From Poecilobothrus nobilitatus (lineage: Eukaryota; Arthropoda; Insecta; Diptera; Dolichopodidae), in the NCBI GenBank assembly GCA_947095535.1, contig OX352773.1, forward strand, positions 1,054,001-1,118,000: DNA of 64,000 nt. Reading direction: 5' to 3'. The notes beneath the pieces are model-generated. The model had not been told where the DNA came from. It saw nothing but the letters and a program-made list of their open reading frames with translations, and did no database searches. Positions 46,560 to 59,000 of the stretch are shown piece by piece (positions within the stretch are counted from its first letter, which is position 1; every line of letters begins with the position of its first letter). A program made the position numbers and the translations under genes.

Positions 46560-48110
46560 AGATTAATACCACAGCGGCTATGAAATTCATAGGAAGCTAC
46601 AAGGGTGCTGTTATCTGCGAAACTATGGATTGGATTGGAGGTTATTGACAGTAGGTCATTGATAAATAGTAAGAAAAGAGTGGGATACAAAACCGATCCC
46701 TAAGGGACACCAGCATTAATTATAAAATTGTCAGATGAATAACCATCGACAAGTACTAGAATCATGCGATTCAAAAGAATATTTCCAATCCATTTTAAAA
46801 AAAACAATAAAGGATCATGTCAGACTCGGTCGAAAGCTTTAGAAACATACAGAGCCAATACATCACACTCACCAGAATGATGAAGGCTGATATTCAACTT
46901 TTCGCAAAGGTAAGTCATGAGATCACCGGCTGAACGGCGGGCTCTGAACCCTTATTGTCGATCATTATGCAAACCTCTACGATCCAGATATTTTAAAAGC
47001 TTCTGGTTTACTATTTCCTCCATTACTTTGGAAAGAACCGAGGTTATAGCAATAGGGCGATTAGTGGGATCGCTTTTATTACCTTTTTTTGGAATTGGGA
47101 AAAGATGGGAAAACATGAAAGTTGACTGAGGCAATGTCGAGTTGAATGAGAACTGCTTGCCAAACAAGTCCGCTTTCTCTTTGGAATCTGATACTATTCT
47201 GTTGTTAATATCAACAAGCGGAGGACCAAAAGGATTTGCTATTCTTAGGCATGTGGATAAGTTTGCGTTTCAAGTTTAGGTTGAATCAGAATTTTTGCCT
47301 TTTGATAACTCGTTTCGGAACAGTTGCAAGAGTTTCGAACCGCTATATGGTTTGCCCTGAGAGCCTCCGACCTATTTCTTTGGTACAGTTTAAATGCCTC
47401 TTCCTATTTAAGAATGGCTTCACTGCAGATGCGTTTAAACCAAGATTTGGATTTCCGTTTAATAGTTCTCATGGAGTGAGAAATAAATAACCTCATTCCA
47501 AGTAAAATTGTTTCACAAATCGCATTTGCAGCAAAGTCAACATTCTTATCGCGGAAGCAAAATGACCAATCAAAGGATTTGAAAAAGTTGTTCCCCGTTC
47601 GCATAGCTATAGCGCCATACTAATTTTCTAGGAGAAGTCCTTTGACTGGTAATTGGGCCTACCCGGATACTTGTTTTAACCAAACAATGGTCGGAGCCAC
47701 CTAGGGGGCAACCAACTATTGGCAATATTTTATAGGGTGTATATATTTTTCAGGGTGTGTGGTCAGGAACAGACTCAAGAGGTGGCTTTCTTGATCAGCA
47801 CGGTCCGGGATCCTAGTGGGATTTTGGACAAGTTGAGAAGGATGGATCAGAGATGAGAATAGTTCAACTTGTTTCAAAATTGAGTTTTGACTCAGAGAAG
47901 TGTTGCTAGAAAAGTGCAGCCAGTCTCTTATGAATATTGAAATCACCCGCCAGAACAATTTAATTTTCTGGAGATGAATCCAAAATTTCTTTGATCTGGT
48001 TTTAGAGATTTTCAATTACCACAACAGTTTCCTCTTCATTTGAGTTGGGTTATCTGTATAAGAAACAGAAATGTATGACCTGCTTTCCAACAAGGATTTT
48101 TACCCAAACA
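46560..48110 (-). pseudogene. LINE endonuclease-RT remnant
   Basis: On the minus strand from about 48010 down: VLAGDFNIHKRLAALF (endonuclease GDFN, about 47920-47970), LLSLFLTTHPEKY, then RT from about 47170 with LFPIPKKGNKSDPTNRPIAI, VMEEIVNQKLLKYLDRRGL, GFRARRSAGDLMTYLCEKLN, LALYVSKAFDRV, DGYSSDNFIINAGVP and SFADNSTL. Two catalytic positions are gone: D of DVSKAFD reads Y, and FADD reads FADN. A stop follows FDRV. The motif set is typical of LINE RTs with a SKAFDRVWH box; clade uncertain. The 3' end lies against family A near 46560. Confidence 0.75.
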
Positions 48111-48124
48111 TAGCGGAAGGTTGG

Positions 48125-50650
48125 GCTAGAATATTTGAATATGTTTTTTCATACAGAAAAAACGCCAGGGTGGCGGTGCATTCATAAAACACTTCACTTT
48201 AAATTACATAATATATATTGTGATGAATACAACAGCTTAACACTTATGATCGATTATACTAACAAAAAAATTAACTTAACTGCAATTTACAGACCACCTG
48301 AAAAAGATAAAGATTTAATAAACAGTTTTAAGGATCTACTAGAAATAAATTTAAATAATCTAAGCAAGAATCATACTTACATAATAGGTGATTTTAATTG
48401 TAATATAATGAATAATGCTGATCCAGAGGTCCTAGTATACAAGTCTATTGTTAAAAGTAATGGATTTTTGTTCTGCGATCAAACTGAAACCAGACCAACA
48501 TCAGGTACCTGGTTGGATCATATTATAACAAATAATCTACAAGTAAATATAAACATTACTCACCTAAACTCAGATATTTCTGATTATCAAATTCTGGTTG
48601 CTGAGGTAAATAACTATAATCTAAATTTGAAGTTAAATAACTCAAGTTTAAAATGTAGCTTATTAAATGTAAATAAGTTAAAATCACAGCTGGTAAATAA
48701 CCCAATAATCTTCACAAACAATGAGGTCAACACAAATTGCTCAGAATTAATTTCAAATTTAAATCCAAAAATTAGAATTGCCATATATTAAAAATTACTT
48801 CCAGTAAATAAAAAACATTAACCTGTTTGGTTTGACTCAGAATGTGCTAAACTTAATAAAATCAAGCAGTACTGGCATAGGAAACTGGTAAAAAACTATG
48901 ATAATGAGTTTCTACGATATAAATACAAATTCTGGCTTAATAAATATACAACTACTAAGAGAGAAAAATCTAGAATATTCTATTCCTAAGCAACAAAGTG
49001 AATTCTTTTTGGATGAAAATAATAATGCCATAGAAAATTCCAATAAACTGAATCGATTCAATGAATACTATGCTAATATTCGCAAAAATTTAGGTAAAAG
49101 TTTTCAAACTATGTACATTCCAACTATAAGAACAGCGAATAGATTTAAATTCCAATAAACTGAAATAGATAACTTGGCGAATACAAATGCAACAGGTTAT
49201 GATAAAATCCAAACTAAAATCCTAAAAATATGTAAAAATGAATTAGTAAATAATATAAAAGATACTATATAATCAATACTTCACTGAATGAAGGTATTAT
49301 GCCAAGAATTCTAAAAATTAGTAAAGTCATCCCAGTACCCAAATGAGATGGCGATAAAAATAATATATGTAATTTCAGACCAATATCAATATCATCAATA
49401 ATAGGGAAAACATTAGAAACGCATGTAAGTCAACAGTTGGTCAATTATTTAAATAAATCTAACCTAATAGATATGTGCAACAATATGGCTTTAAAAAAAA
49501 AAGTAATACAAGTGCTGCTCTCTTTGATTTGATTACATATGTTCAAAATGGAATTGGGAAAAAACTGAAGGTATCGCTTATATTTTTTGATTTTGCCAAA
49601 GCATTCGATTCAGTTGACAGAAAAATATTGCTTTACATCCTATATGATTGTGGTATCGTGGGCAATGAATACAAATGGTTTAAAGACTATCTATCTGAGA
49701 GAAAGCAATATGCTGAATGTGGGGAGTTAAAAAGTGATGTAAAGCAAATCGAATATGGAGTAATACAAGGCAGTTCGCTTGGTCCTATATTATTCAGCTG
49801 CTTCATTAGTAACTTCTCAAAGCTTAATTAAAAGGTAAGGCATTCTTGTACGATGATGATTTAGCTATAATTTTCAAGGCGAAAAATATAATGAGTTAGA
49901 AAAAATGATGAATTTGGATAACAAAATAGTAGAGAACTGGATGTCCCGTTATAAGCTTACTCCCATCATAAAAAAAAACCAAATTCATGGTATTCAAGAA
50001 ACCTCTAAACATATCGTTCGAAGTGAAATTTAAAAATTGTTTTATTGACGAAGTTCAAGTCTATAAATACTTAGGTATTTACATAGACAATGAATTAAAA
50101 TGGAACTACCAGTCAAATGAAATAGCCAAGAAATGTCGTCGTATAACGGGTCTATTTATACATGCAAAGAATCGAGTACCAACTGAATCAAAGAAAGCAA
50201 TATACTATAGTCTATTTCATTCAACTATCACATATGGTATCATGGTGTGAGGAAACACTTATTTAAAAAATACTAAAATGCTGCAAACGATTCAAAACAA
50301 GGCAATAAAAAATCTGTTTGATTTTGAACAACGTGCTTCGACATCAGAAATTCATAAAACCTTAGAAATATTGCCAATTGATTTATATATAAAAAAAAGT
50401 CAAGCACTACATGTACACAATATTACAAATAATTTAATTACATCTAATTCACACATCATCCACAATAATGAACTACACGTTTACAACACCAGAACGGCAA
50501 GTCACATTCATTATAACATGTATTAAATTGACAAATACTTTGGTTTTAAGGGTATATACAATGCAGCAATAACAATGTACAATAAGCTACCAGCTGATAT
50601 CAAAACTTGTCATAAAAAGAAAATCAAAGTAAAAACAAAATTAAAGTAAC
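48125..50650 (+). pseudogene. LINE endonuclease-RT, nearly full ORF2 but decayed
   Basis: The 48135-48791 frame has the endonuclease motifs NLTAIYRPPEKDKDLINSFK, YIIGDFNCNI, GTWLDHIITN and SDISDYQILV (usual SDH reads SDY). A linker with FDSECAKLNKIKQYWHRKLV follows. RT then appears in several frames: NTNATGYDKIQTKILKIC, SLIFFDFAKAFDSVDRKILL (49574-49636), GVIQGSSLGPILFSCF (about 49759-49806), FLYDDDLAIIF at the catalytic box, VYKYLGIYIDNELKWN and ESKKAIYYSLFHSTITYGIM, and a C-terminal FEQRASTSEIHKTLEILPID. At least six stops or frameshifts are present. An A-rich tail lies near 50695-50730. It is 5'-truncated within the endonuclease. Confidence 0.8.
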
Positions 50651-51079
50651 AAAGTTAAAATACTTTTTAAATTTAATGTAATCTTAATTAATTAAAATTA
50701 AAAAAAAAAAAAATATAAAAAAAAAAAAATAATATTTTTATTAGAATTAGTTTTGGTTACAAAAACAATGATTAGGTATAGAAATAAAGTTTATAAATTA
50801 ATTATATAAATATATATGTACATATAATTGTATAAATAAACAAATAATCTATGGATATATAAAATTATAATTACAAATAAGTGTTACAAATTCTGTATAA
50901 CTTGAATTTATTATTATAAAAAGAAAAAAAAAATATACATATATAAAAATTACAATTAAAAATATAAGAAAGAATAGAAATAACAAAACAAAAATAAATA
51001 ATTATCTTGCTTTTGATAATTGAACTACTAGATTTATATAATTTAACTTAATTTTTGCATTCATGTTTGTGTTTCTTTT
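50651..51079. other. A-rich and AT-rich spacer
   Basis: It starts with A-rich runs likely belonging to the LINE 3' end. The rest is AT-rich with no gene, up to the family A start at 51080. Confidence 0.5.
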
Positions 51080-52671
51080 TATACCCGTACGATAGGATCA
51101 GGTATAATAAAATTACTCCTCCGTTTGTAACACCTCGAAATAAGCGAGCTAGATATACCTTCAAAGGTATGGATCGGATCAGAAAAAAATTCTAAGACTT
51201 TTGAGCCATGTCCGTCCGTCCGTCAGCACGCTAACTCAAAAACTAAGAAAGCTAGAATTTTGAAATTTACACAAAATATTTTGGGGGTAATTTGTAGGTT
51301 CCCTATTTTTTTTGGTTGAGTTTGGAGCAAGCCTTATGGTAGCTCTCGAACACCTAACTTTTAGATCCCCACATTTTTTTTGCAATAGAGCTATGAAATT
51401 TTAACTACTGATAGATCTCAGAAAAATATTAATTTTATTTTTAATAACTTTTTTTTGTAGCCCCACCCGTTACGGAGCTACAGCTCCCCAAAGGTTCAAA
51501 AAAGCTCTATATTTAAATTGTTATAGCACAAGTTGTATAAGGTTCATTTTGAAAATTCAATTCACATTCATTCATTTTGAAAACGCCAAACGATTACTAC
51601 TTTTATTAGCTTTAAAAGTATATATACAATAAATATATATTTGTGGCATACGGTGTCTTAATTTACCGTTATGTGAAACTCAAATTTTGCAAAATCCTTC
51701 AACCCTTCTATCTTCTAAACGGTTTAAGTTGGAAACTTGAAATTTTGACAGAAGTTAGATCTTTGAAAATAAGTATGAATCATTTCAAAAATTTTTTTTG
51801 TATCACTCCCCATTTAGGAGCTGTAAGGGGTCAAAAACTGAAAATTTCCTATTTTCAAACACCTGTAACTTGAACACCTGTTAAAATTTTTTTGAAATAA
51901 TACACAAAAATTAAAGCTTCAACATTATACTCTTATTTTTGTTAACAACTTTTTTTAATAATATAGGGTTACTTTATAATTGACGAAAGTGTTACTTGAT
52001 TTTTTCAAATTTTCTAACAAATTTCTTTAACGAATTTTTTCCATTTTGTTTTACTCGATAATTTGAAATTGTTGAGGATATAATGCGTAGTACAAAAAAA
52101 TGTAAAGAAATAAACCACATAACGGTTGCTTGAAGAATTTTTATTTATATGATATTGTTATACATACATACTTATATAATATCATGTTTATTTACATATC
52201 GTATATGTCACTAGTGAATGAATGATAAGAGTATAGATGTATATTATATAGCGCCGTATTTCCATATATATATGTATTTTAATGTACTTATAAGAAATCA
52301 TTCTGTCAATGGAATATTTAAATATAATATAATATAATATTTAAAATTATATTTACTATTTTGTACTAAGTAAATTTAATATACATTTACCGCTTAGTAT
52401 TAAATGGTACTATAGAATATTTGAAAAAGTTTTGGATTGATAATCGTTATGTGAAAGGTTAGATCTGCTTTTGAAGAATGTACATATAAACATATAGTTT
52501 GAATATATGTAGAACCCATAGTTCTAGAAATTATAAAATTCACCCAAATTATTTTAAAATACTAAAATATTAAAAAAATAATATTGTGAGCAGAGTGACA
52601 GGCTGTGAACATACTAACTGTTTGTACGGGTATCTAAGAGTTGGCAAAGGCAACTGTATTCTTCCTCGTTT
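51080..52671 (+). repeat. Family A dispersed repeat, copy 2
   Basis: It is full-length and closely similar to 1551-3127 from TATACCCGTACGATAGGATC to TTCTTCCTCGTTT. The GTCC run is one unit shorter (about 51210-51225). A local 20-30-bp duplication of TTCATTTTGAAAA/CATTCATTCATTTTG at about 51543-51580 is absent from copy 1. It is non-coding; the 76-codon frame also seen in copy 1 lacks any motif and is interrupted differently in the two copies. Confidence 0.8.
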
Positions 52672-54479
52672 AAAAAAAAATCAAATTTTATACACATACT
52701 CTGTACTCTGCATTTTGTGGAATTAGTCAGTCTAGTTAAAGTCAATTTTGAGAAAAATGAAAAAAATAGTTTACTTTGTTATTAATTAAAATAATTGTAT
52801 TTTTGAGTTATGTTATAAAATTAAGTACTAAAAAATTATAAAGAAAAATAAATATTATAGCATAAAGGCAGGATTAATTATTATGCAAATCAATGTAAAC
52901 ACTTAGTTTCAACTATTTGAAAATGTTTGATTTTGTTGCCGCTACATGTGCAAAGACTTACTTTATTGCATCCACCACCATGTTTCATATTAATTAAATA
53001 AAATATTAATAGTAATTGGAAATAAAATAATTAGAATAGTAATTAGAAATAAAATAATTTACTCATTTTAAAAAATATTTATTAAGTTTTTTAAAAAATA
53101 AATTTTTTTAATTTATATAAAATAACATCAAAAATGCTCAGTAATTCCGTTTGAATTAATAACTATAGAGATCACATTGTAGGTTTAAAGCTAAATTCTT
53201 GAACCTAAGTAAATAACAAGAAATATAATATAAATTCTCAGTGCGTATTTTTTGGAAACCTTTTAGTTTATATCTAACGGAAAAATCAATTTTGATGCAA
53301 GTGAAAATGGCAAATGTACTAGTTTTATTTCAATTGTCGATTTTCAAACTCATTTTTTTAATTAAAAAATTGATTTGTAAACTACATATTTTATTAGTAA
53401 ATAATGGTAAGATTCAGTCAATCATTACTTTAATTTTGAAAATGCAAAAGTATAAATTTTGATTCTACTACACTCAAATATCAATTCATATCCATTCATT
53501 CAAAAATAAGATTTTTTTTTTTTTTTTCTAATAAAATTCTGATATTATTGTATATTTGTATGAAAACTTAAAAGTATACTATATTATAATAAGTATGTAT
53601 GTATGTATGCACTTGTTATATCACAATTTATGAAATACACTAGTTATGCCTTTTAGAACAAAATTTATTCCAATCTTTAAATTAAAATTACTGAAATTCA
53701 AATATTTAAACAAAATTTAATGAGATAACTTTTAATAAAATCAAACAATCCTCATTAAAGCTTATTGTATGCAACTAGTTGAACTAGTACTCACTGCAGG
53801 AATTTCTGTCAAAATTTTTCTCGTATTTGTCAAATCTAAAAATTTTTCCAGCAAGTAGTAATCACCTCAGTACTCAGCTGGAAAAAGTCTTTCGACTAGT
53901 TGAAAGTTGAAAGTACTGCTGTCATATTTTTTTCATAGATTTATCTACCTAGGTGGATAAATTTTTATTTTTCGAGCAAATGTCATTTTGACTAGATATG
54001 TTTCGAGCTGTTTTTATAAATTTTGAATGTCAAAATAAATTAAGGTGAGGAGAACTATAGTTATAATTTTCAAGAATATTTGGAATTCGAAGAAATTGAA
54101 GAAACGAATGTTGAAGATAATTCTAATTTGAAGGTAAAAAATATAAATGTGGAGATAGCTACCATAAACAAGTAGTAAAAAGCTAAAATTGTTTTAATAA
54201 AATCAAAATCTTCATTAATAATAAAAATCTTTTTACTTTAATAAAATACAAAATCTTCAATAAATAATAAAAGAATGTTGTTCTTCACTTTAATAAAATC
54301 AAAATAATCATTAAATAAAAAAAATGATCTTCGTTTAATTCTCTAATTGCGATATTAATTATACGCATTTATTCGTATAATTTTTATACAAGTTTGGTCC
54401 TTCTTTTACTTTTTTCATTTCTAAAAAAATACAATTTAATATACTTAAAACCTTATATAGGATCGAAACCCTTTTCTTC
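52672..54479. other. Gene-free stretch with a degenerate tandem repeat
   Basis: A TTTAATAAAATCAAAATCTT-like unit repeats about three times between 54190 and 54310, and once more near 53735. TTTATCTACCTAGGTGGATAAA near 53940 is a 22-bp palindrome with one mismatch. GACTAGTT/AACTAGT blocks in both orientations near 53770-53910 could mark a worn inverted-repeat element. No coding motif was found. Confidence 0.4.
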
Positions 54480-56260
54480 TACAATTTGATAAGATCTCAG
54501 AAATTTTGATTTTATCTTTAGATCGGTATCAAACTGCGTTCTTTCTATGCTACCATAGCACCAATTGTAAATATTTGACCATGTTTTCTATTTGTTTTAT
54601 TACCAAGTTGACGGTTTTCTTCTTGTCTTTTAATTATTTCATTTCTTGCATTTTCTCTTCGTTCGTTGCGGTCTTCTTCAAAACTGTACCTGACTTAATC
54701 TTCTATTATTTCAACTATACGTCAGTCAAGACCATCCTTCATTCCTACTCCCATCGTTTTTATGGCGCGTTGATACTTCGAATACAGTGCATTTTGAAGG
54801 GCTTCGTAAAGTTGCACCACTTATTTGGATCATTAAAGGTTGCTTTAGTTGGGGCGGCAATTATGGTTCGATTAAGTCCTCATCAGCTTAATATATATCT
54901 CGATCTTTGCAAGTCTTGAAATTTGTTAAATGCAAACGTCTTTACTCTGCTCGATATAATTCGGCGTAAATATACAAAATGTTTTCGCCATTATTTCAAG
55001 TTCTTGAATCGCTTCTTATGAGTTTAATGTTTTGGTTGGAAATATCCATCAAAACTTCGTAAATTACTGCAAAAATTTAGCGATGTTTTTTTGTATTTGT
55101 AATGGACCTATGGTCGATATGAAAGGTATCTAGAGGTGGATCTTCTTTTGCAATTGGGTAAATCATTCCCTGTGGTTTTTCCCGTTTTTCTTTCTGCTCT
55201 TTCTACACTTTATACAATCTGCAATATATTTATCTCTTTGAAATAGAATTGCGCCATAACCAACTCTGCTTGCATCAGTATGCAATTCGGTGGTCGAACC
55301 ATATTGAAATATTTTTAGAACAGGGCTTGTGATCAATTCATCTTTTAGTTTCTGTATACCTTCTAGTTTTATTTTTTGTCCCACAAAACTCTGCAACTGC
55401 TTAATTGTTCGCGTACAAGGAAAATCAACAAACAATTTTGATTTTACTTCAAGGTAAAACGGTTCCTTTAAATATTCGATGTCCGAAATACTCTTTTTCT
55501 TCTTATAAAAGTTGGAATTTAAACATTTGGCAACTCTAGACAACAAATCCATACCAATTAGTAGATCACAGGTCTCTTCTACAAGTATATTGTGACGTCA
55601 TTTTATGCCATCAATTGAGATATCGGCTATGCAGGCAACTTTTATCTCTACTTTAACTCCTAGGCCAGTTACTGAAATACCAGAGGTTACTAAAATTATA
55701 TTTCGCATTAATTAATTTTTTTAACGATTTTTTAATACAAATGTTACTTCCCATATCTATTAAATCGCTCAGCGTTATGCTGTTAATTTCAACTGGATAA
55801 TAAAATTCTGCTGATTGTACGATGTGAGCTGTTGAAGAAGCTCTTCTTGGATATTCTGGGTGTTTAAGAGCGAACTCTTTGCAGCCAAAACATTTCGGGC
55901 CATTTTAAAACAATATTTTTTACTTTTTTCAGATTTTCCATTTGTACTTGGTTTTTGATCTCTTTCTCCAAAGTTGAATGTTCTTTCATCTTGTTTAATT
56001 CTTTCATACCTATATGAATAATTTTTCCTTCAGTTCTTCAATATTTCTGGCCGAACATGAAACCATTTTTCCATTTAAAGTATCCTTAGTGCCATCAATT
56101 ATATAACTATACCACCGATTACTCGTTAATTTGAGTTTGCAACGCTAAGTCCTACCATAATAAACAAATACTCTAAAAGTTCGATCTGATTTTTTTTTTC
56201 TTTCTCGCATTAGATAATGCACTAGCTCTGCACTAGTAATTCTACCACTGAACTTTTGTA
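54480..56260 (-). pseudogene. Ty3/gypsy pol remnant: zinc knuckle, protease, RNase H, integrase
   Basis: Read on the minus strand from 56260 down. A nucleocapsid knuckle GPKCFGCKEFALKHPEYP lies at about 55900 (final Cys reads Tyr). The protease core LSDLIDMGSNICIKKSL lies at about 55770 (catalytic DTG reads DMG). RNase H lies at 55163-55552 with KLKDELITSPVLKIF and ELHTDASRVGYGAILFQRDK. Integrase pieces follow: DTFH- and PLQIQKN-like near 55080-55130, and further down YEALQNALYSKYQRAIKTMG and FEEDRNERRENARNEIIKRQ near 54620-54800. RT is absent between protease and RNase H, and many stops are present. No LTRs were found at either side. It is a different lineage from the provirus at 36400. Confidence 0.75.
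55163..55552 (-). pseudogene. gypsy RNase H segment (longest open part)
   Basis: This is a 129-codon frame within the gypsy remnant. The first RNase H aspartate is in ELHTDASRVGYGAIL. The N-terminal part (MDLLSRVAKCLNSNFYKKKK) comes from the protease-side linker, and FVDFPCTRTIKQLQSFVGQK with LKDELITSPVLKIF from the RT connection region. The RT palm was therefore removed by a deletion that kept frame. Confidence 0.7.
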
Positions 56261-56837
56261 ATGCTACTTTCAAGCAAAAATTTCCAAAACATTACTGAAA
56301 AATACGAATTGAAATTTAATTTTTTTAGAGAAAATAAGAAAAAATTCCAAATTCAGGAAAATAATAAAACATTTTTTTTGTTGTTTTTGATACAGTCATT
56401 AAAAAAAAGCAAATCTGACTGTTTTAATATTTTAAAGTATTACATACTGATTTAAATTTTAAAATATTTATTATTATTTGTTAACACTTAATTTTTATTT
56501 AGTATTTTATTTACTATTATTTTTATATTACTCTTTTTAGTTATTTCATATTAGTTGTAAGTATTTTAATTTGGCTTTTTAAATTTCAAAATAATATAAA
56601 TTTTGATTTTTATATGCATAATTGGTTCGAAAATTGTCAGTTAGTGGATGTAAAAAAAATTGCATTTCACGTTTTAAATTTCCAAAAAACGTTCCAATTA
56701 GGGATTAGCGTTATATCGAGATCGGATTGGCAACCATCGGTTTATAGTTTCCTATGCGGACTAAGCATTTTAAAGAATCGTGTTTTTTTTTAGTAAAAAT
56801 GAGGAACGCAACGTTTCTTAAAGAGTACAAAGAGTAA
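56261..56837. other. AT-rich stretch without a gene
   Basis: No motif was found. A slightly more complex patch at about 56700-56800 (ATATCGAGATCGGATTGGCAA) is unassigned. Confidence 0.4.
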
Positions 56838-57760
56838 TATACATATTTATTACACCTATTATGTTTATTTACATATCGTATATCATGTCATTGATGAATG
56901 AATGATGTATATGTCTATTCTGGACGCTTTTCGAAATATAAGGTGTTAAAGATGTTTTAGCGACTTTTCATAAAAAAGTCTATAACTCTTGAACGGCTTG
57001 CTATAGAGAGATAAAAAAAATACATTTTGTAGAGTAGGTTGTCTGCTTTAATTTGTGTGTACCCCCAATATACCCATTAGTTACAAAGTTATGAAGGCTC
57101 AAAATAATTTAAAATGAAAAAATTATGTTTCAAACTCAATTTTCTTTTGAAACACACCCTGTATTTGGGGTACTTTTTATATTTTGAAACAGCTTTTCAA
57201 GCCCTAATTAGTACCTAATAACTTTTTTTCTATCTCTAACCGTTTTTGAGATAGAAAGAATAGAAAAAATCAAAAATTATGGATTTTTTTATAAAAAGTC
57301 GCTAAAACATCTTTAACCCCTCATATCATATCTCGAAAAGGGTCCAGGATAGACACCCCTCTCCAGATAATTTTTTGTTCGTTGTGTTGCTTCCCATCAT
57401 CTCCTTTTGTATGTGCAAGTTAACGCGGGAAACTCTGTATATTTGGTATTTCGTAGTAAGTTTAGTATAAATTAATATACATACATACATTTGCCGTTTA
57501 GTATTAAATAGTACTGGATGTATCATATTTGCTAAAGTTTTGGATTGATAATCGTTAAGTGGAATGTTAGCATCTACTTTTTAAGAATGTATAAACATAT
57601 AGTTTGAATATATGTATGTACAAACCATAGTTCTAGAAATTATATAATTCACCCAAATTATTTTAAAATATGTACTGAAAAATTAAAAAAATAATATTAT
57701 AAACAGAGTGACAGACTATGAACATACTAACGGGTTCGTACGGGTATCTAAAAGTTGACA
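56838..57760 (+). repeat. Family A copy 4, partial and interrupted
   Basis: It begins at TGTTTATTTACATATCGTAT, loses the family A order at about 56912, and resumes at about 57440 with TTTGGTATTTCGTAGTAAG. It ends CGGGTTCGTACGGGTATCTA then AAAGTTGACAAATTG. It is closer to copy 3 in its middle part. A MITE and about 85 bp of other sequence interrupt it. The far 3' tail present in copies 1-3 is missing. Confidence 0.65.
56913..57354. mobile_element. 442-bp MITE with about 60-bp terminal inverted repeats
   Basis: GTCTATTCTGGACGCTTTTC then GAAATATAAGGTG and TTAAAGATGTTTTAGCGACT at the left are mirrored by AGTCGCTAAAACATCTTTAA, CCCCTCATATCATATCTCGA and AAAGGGTCCAGGATAGAC at the right. Only a few mismatches and a short gap separate the arms. 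The interior holds TTTTGAGATAGAAAGAATAG and AACACACCCTGTATTTGGGG. It is non-coding; superfamily unknown. It sits inside family A copy 4. Confidence 0.65.
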
Positions 57761-57769
57761 AATTGTAAT

Positions 57770-58000
57770 TAAATAAATTGATTTGAATTCGTTTTTATGA
57801 ATTTATGTGTTTTTATTTTAAATTGTGATACAGTTGTACAATGGTTGATGTGTTGTGGTAAGGAGTTGAATATTCGAATAGCAGCAGCCAGGAGACTCTT
57901 TTTCTGTTTTTCAGTTTTACTTAGTGGAATGTTAATTTAAGACGCACATCTGGTTCATCTATTCGATATCTGCAGTCTATTTAGAAGAGTTATGTTGTGC
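57770..58000 (-). pseudogene. LINE RT extreme C-terminus
   Basis: Minus-strand frames give YRIDEPDVRLKLTFH then SLLAAAIRIFNSLPQHINHC and TTVSQFKIKTHKF, the usual C-terminal 'IFNSLPxxI' region of Jockey/CR1-type LINEs. It is strongly 5'-truncated and has a frameshift in the middle. Confidence 0.55.
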
Positions 58001-58844
58001 TTCGTTTTATATACTAACCAAATATAATAACCAAATTTATGTACAATTGCTTTTGAATTATTAGGTTATGTTCACTAAATATGAAAAATTTTTAATCTCA
58101 TTTGCTTTTGACAGTGTTAAAATGGCTGTCCTGTTAAAATATGCTTAAAAAAACCATTTCTATATTTTTTATGGAAAATATATTAAAAATTTTGAGTTGA
58201 ATGCTGAAATTTTGTGAGATGGTAGCAGAGATCCTAAACTTTAATTCGAATTAAAATTTCGACACTTTTGGACAAGTATTTATAACGAAAACAAAATAAA
58301 TACAAAAAAAAGAAAGAAATCAACAATTTTTTTTTTAAAAAAATGTAATTTTCTGAGCTTTCCGCAAATTTTTTTGTATGTATTTTACTAACACAAACAA
58401 ATATTTCAGTGCCCACGCCTTATAAATTATTGTTAGCTATGATTAAACCCAATTAAATAAAAAAAAATGGTCGTTATAAGCAGTTTTTCGTTATAACCGA
58501 TGTCGTTATAAGCGGTTTCTACGTATATAATTTCTGGTCTTATTTGATTAAATATATTTTTTTTATAATTTTGGTTATATTATAAGGATTAAGTGTTCAA
58601 ATTAAAATATTTTTTATTTTATTAATATGTTTGTATATATTCTTTTTGTTAATAAAATACATACATATATTATTTAATGAGCCCATGCTATTTGCATATG
58701 CAACTTTAAAATATGAAAATGTTATTACAATTAGACGTAAAGTTACGCAAAAGTGAACTTACTTGATTTTTAATAGTTCACGTTATCAAAGGTCAACTGT
58801 TTATTATAATATTGTATACTTAATTCAGATAGGTAAGTACATTT
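58001..58844. other. Gene-free stretch with a pogo-like end
   Basis: At 58468-58530, GTCGTTATAAGCAGTTTTTC and GTTATAACCGATGTCGTTAT resemble the ends of the 5873-8596 transposon. No partner end was found. The rest is AT-rich. Confidence 0.4.
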
Positions 58845-59000
58845 TTTTTTTTTTAATGCATTTCTCTACCACATAAATGTGAACAGGAAATTACACAGCC
58901 TTTCCTTTTCAGGCGTGGCTGTAAATGTCGTAAGGGGGAATAATTCTTACGACGTATGTGGGATTCGAACCCACACTCCCTCGTTGTTTACAGCGTATTT
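58845..59000 (-). mobile_element. tRNA-derived SINE, copy 3 (5'-truncated)
   Basis: On the minus strand, box B (GGTTCGAATCCC) and the CCGTACGTCG-type body (CATACGTCGTAAGAATTATT, CCCCCTTACGACATTTACAG) are followed by one copy of the GGAAAGGCTGTGTAATTTCC hairpin region. GTGGTAGAGAAATGCATT and poly(A) (T at about 58853-58866) come next. Box A and the tRNA 5' end are missing beyond about 59000, so it is a truncated copy. Confidence 0.85.

Noticed and set aside
54506..54919. 137-codon plus-strand frame
   Set aside because: It lies antisense to the gypsy integrase remnant, whose motifs read on the minus strand.
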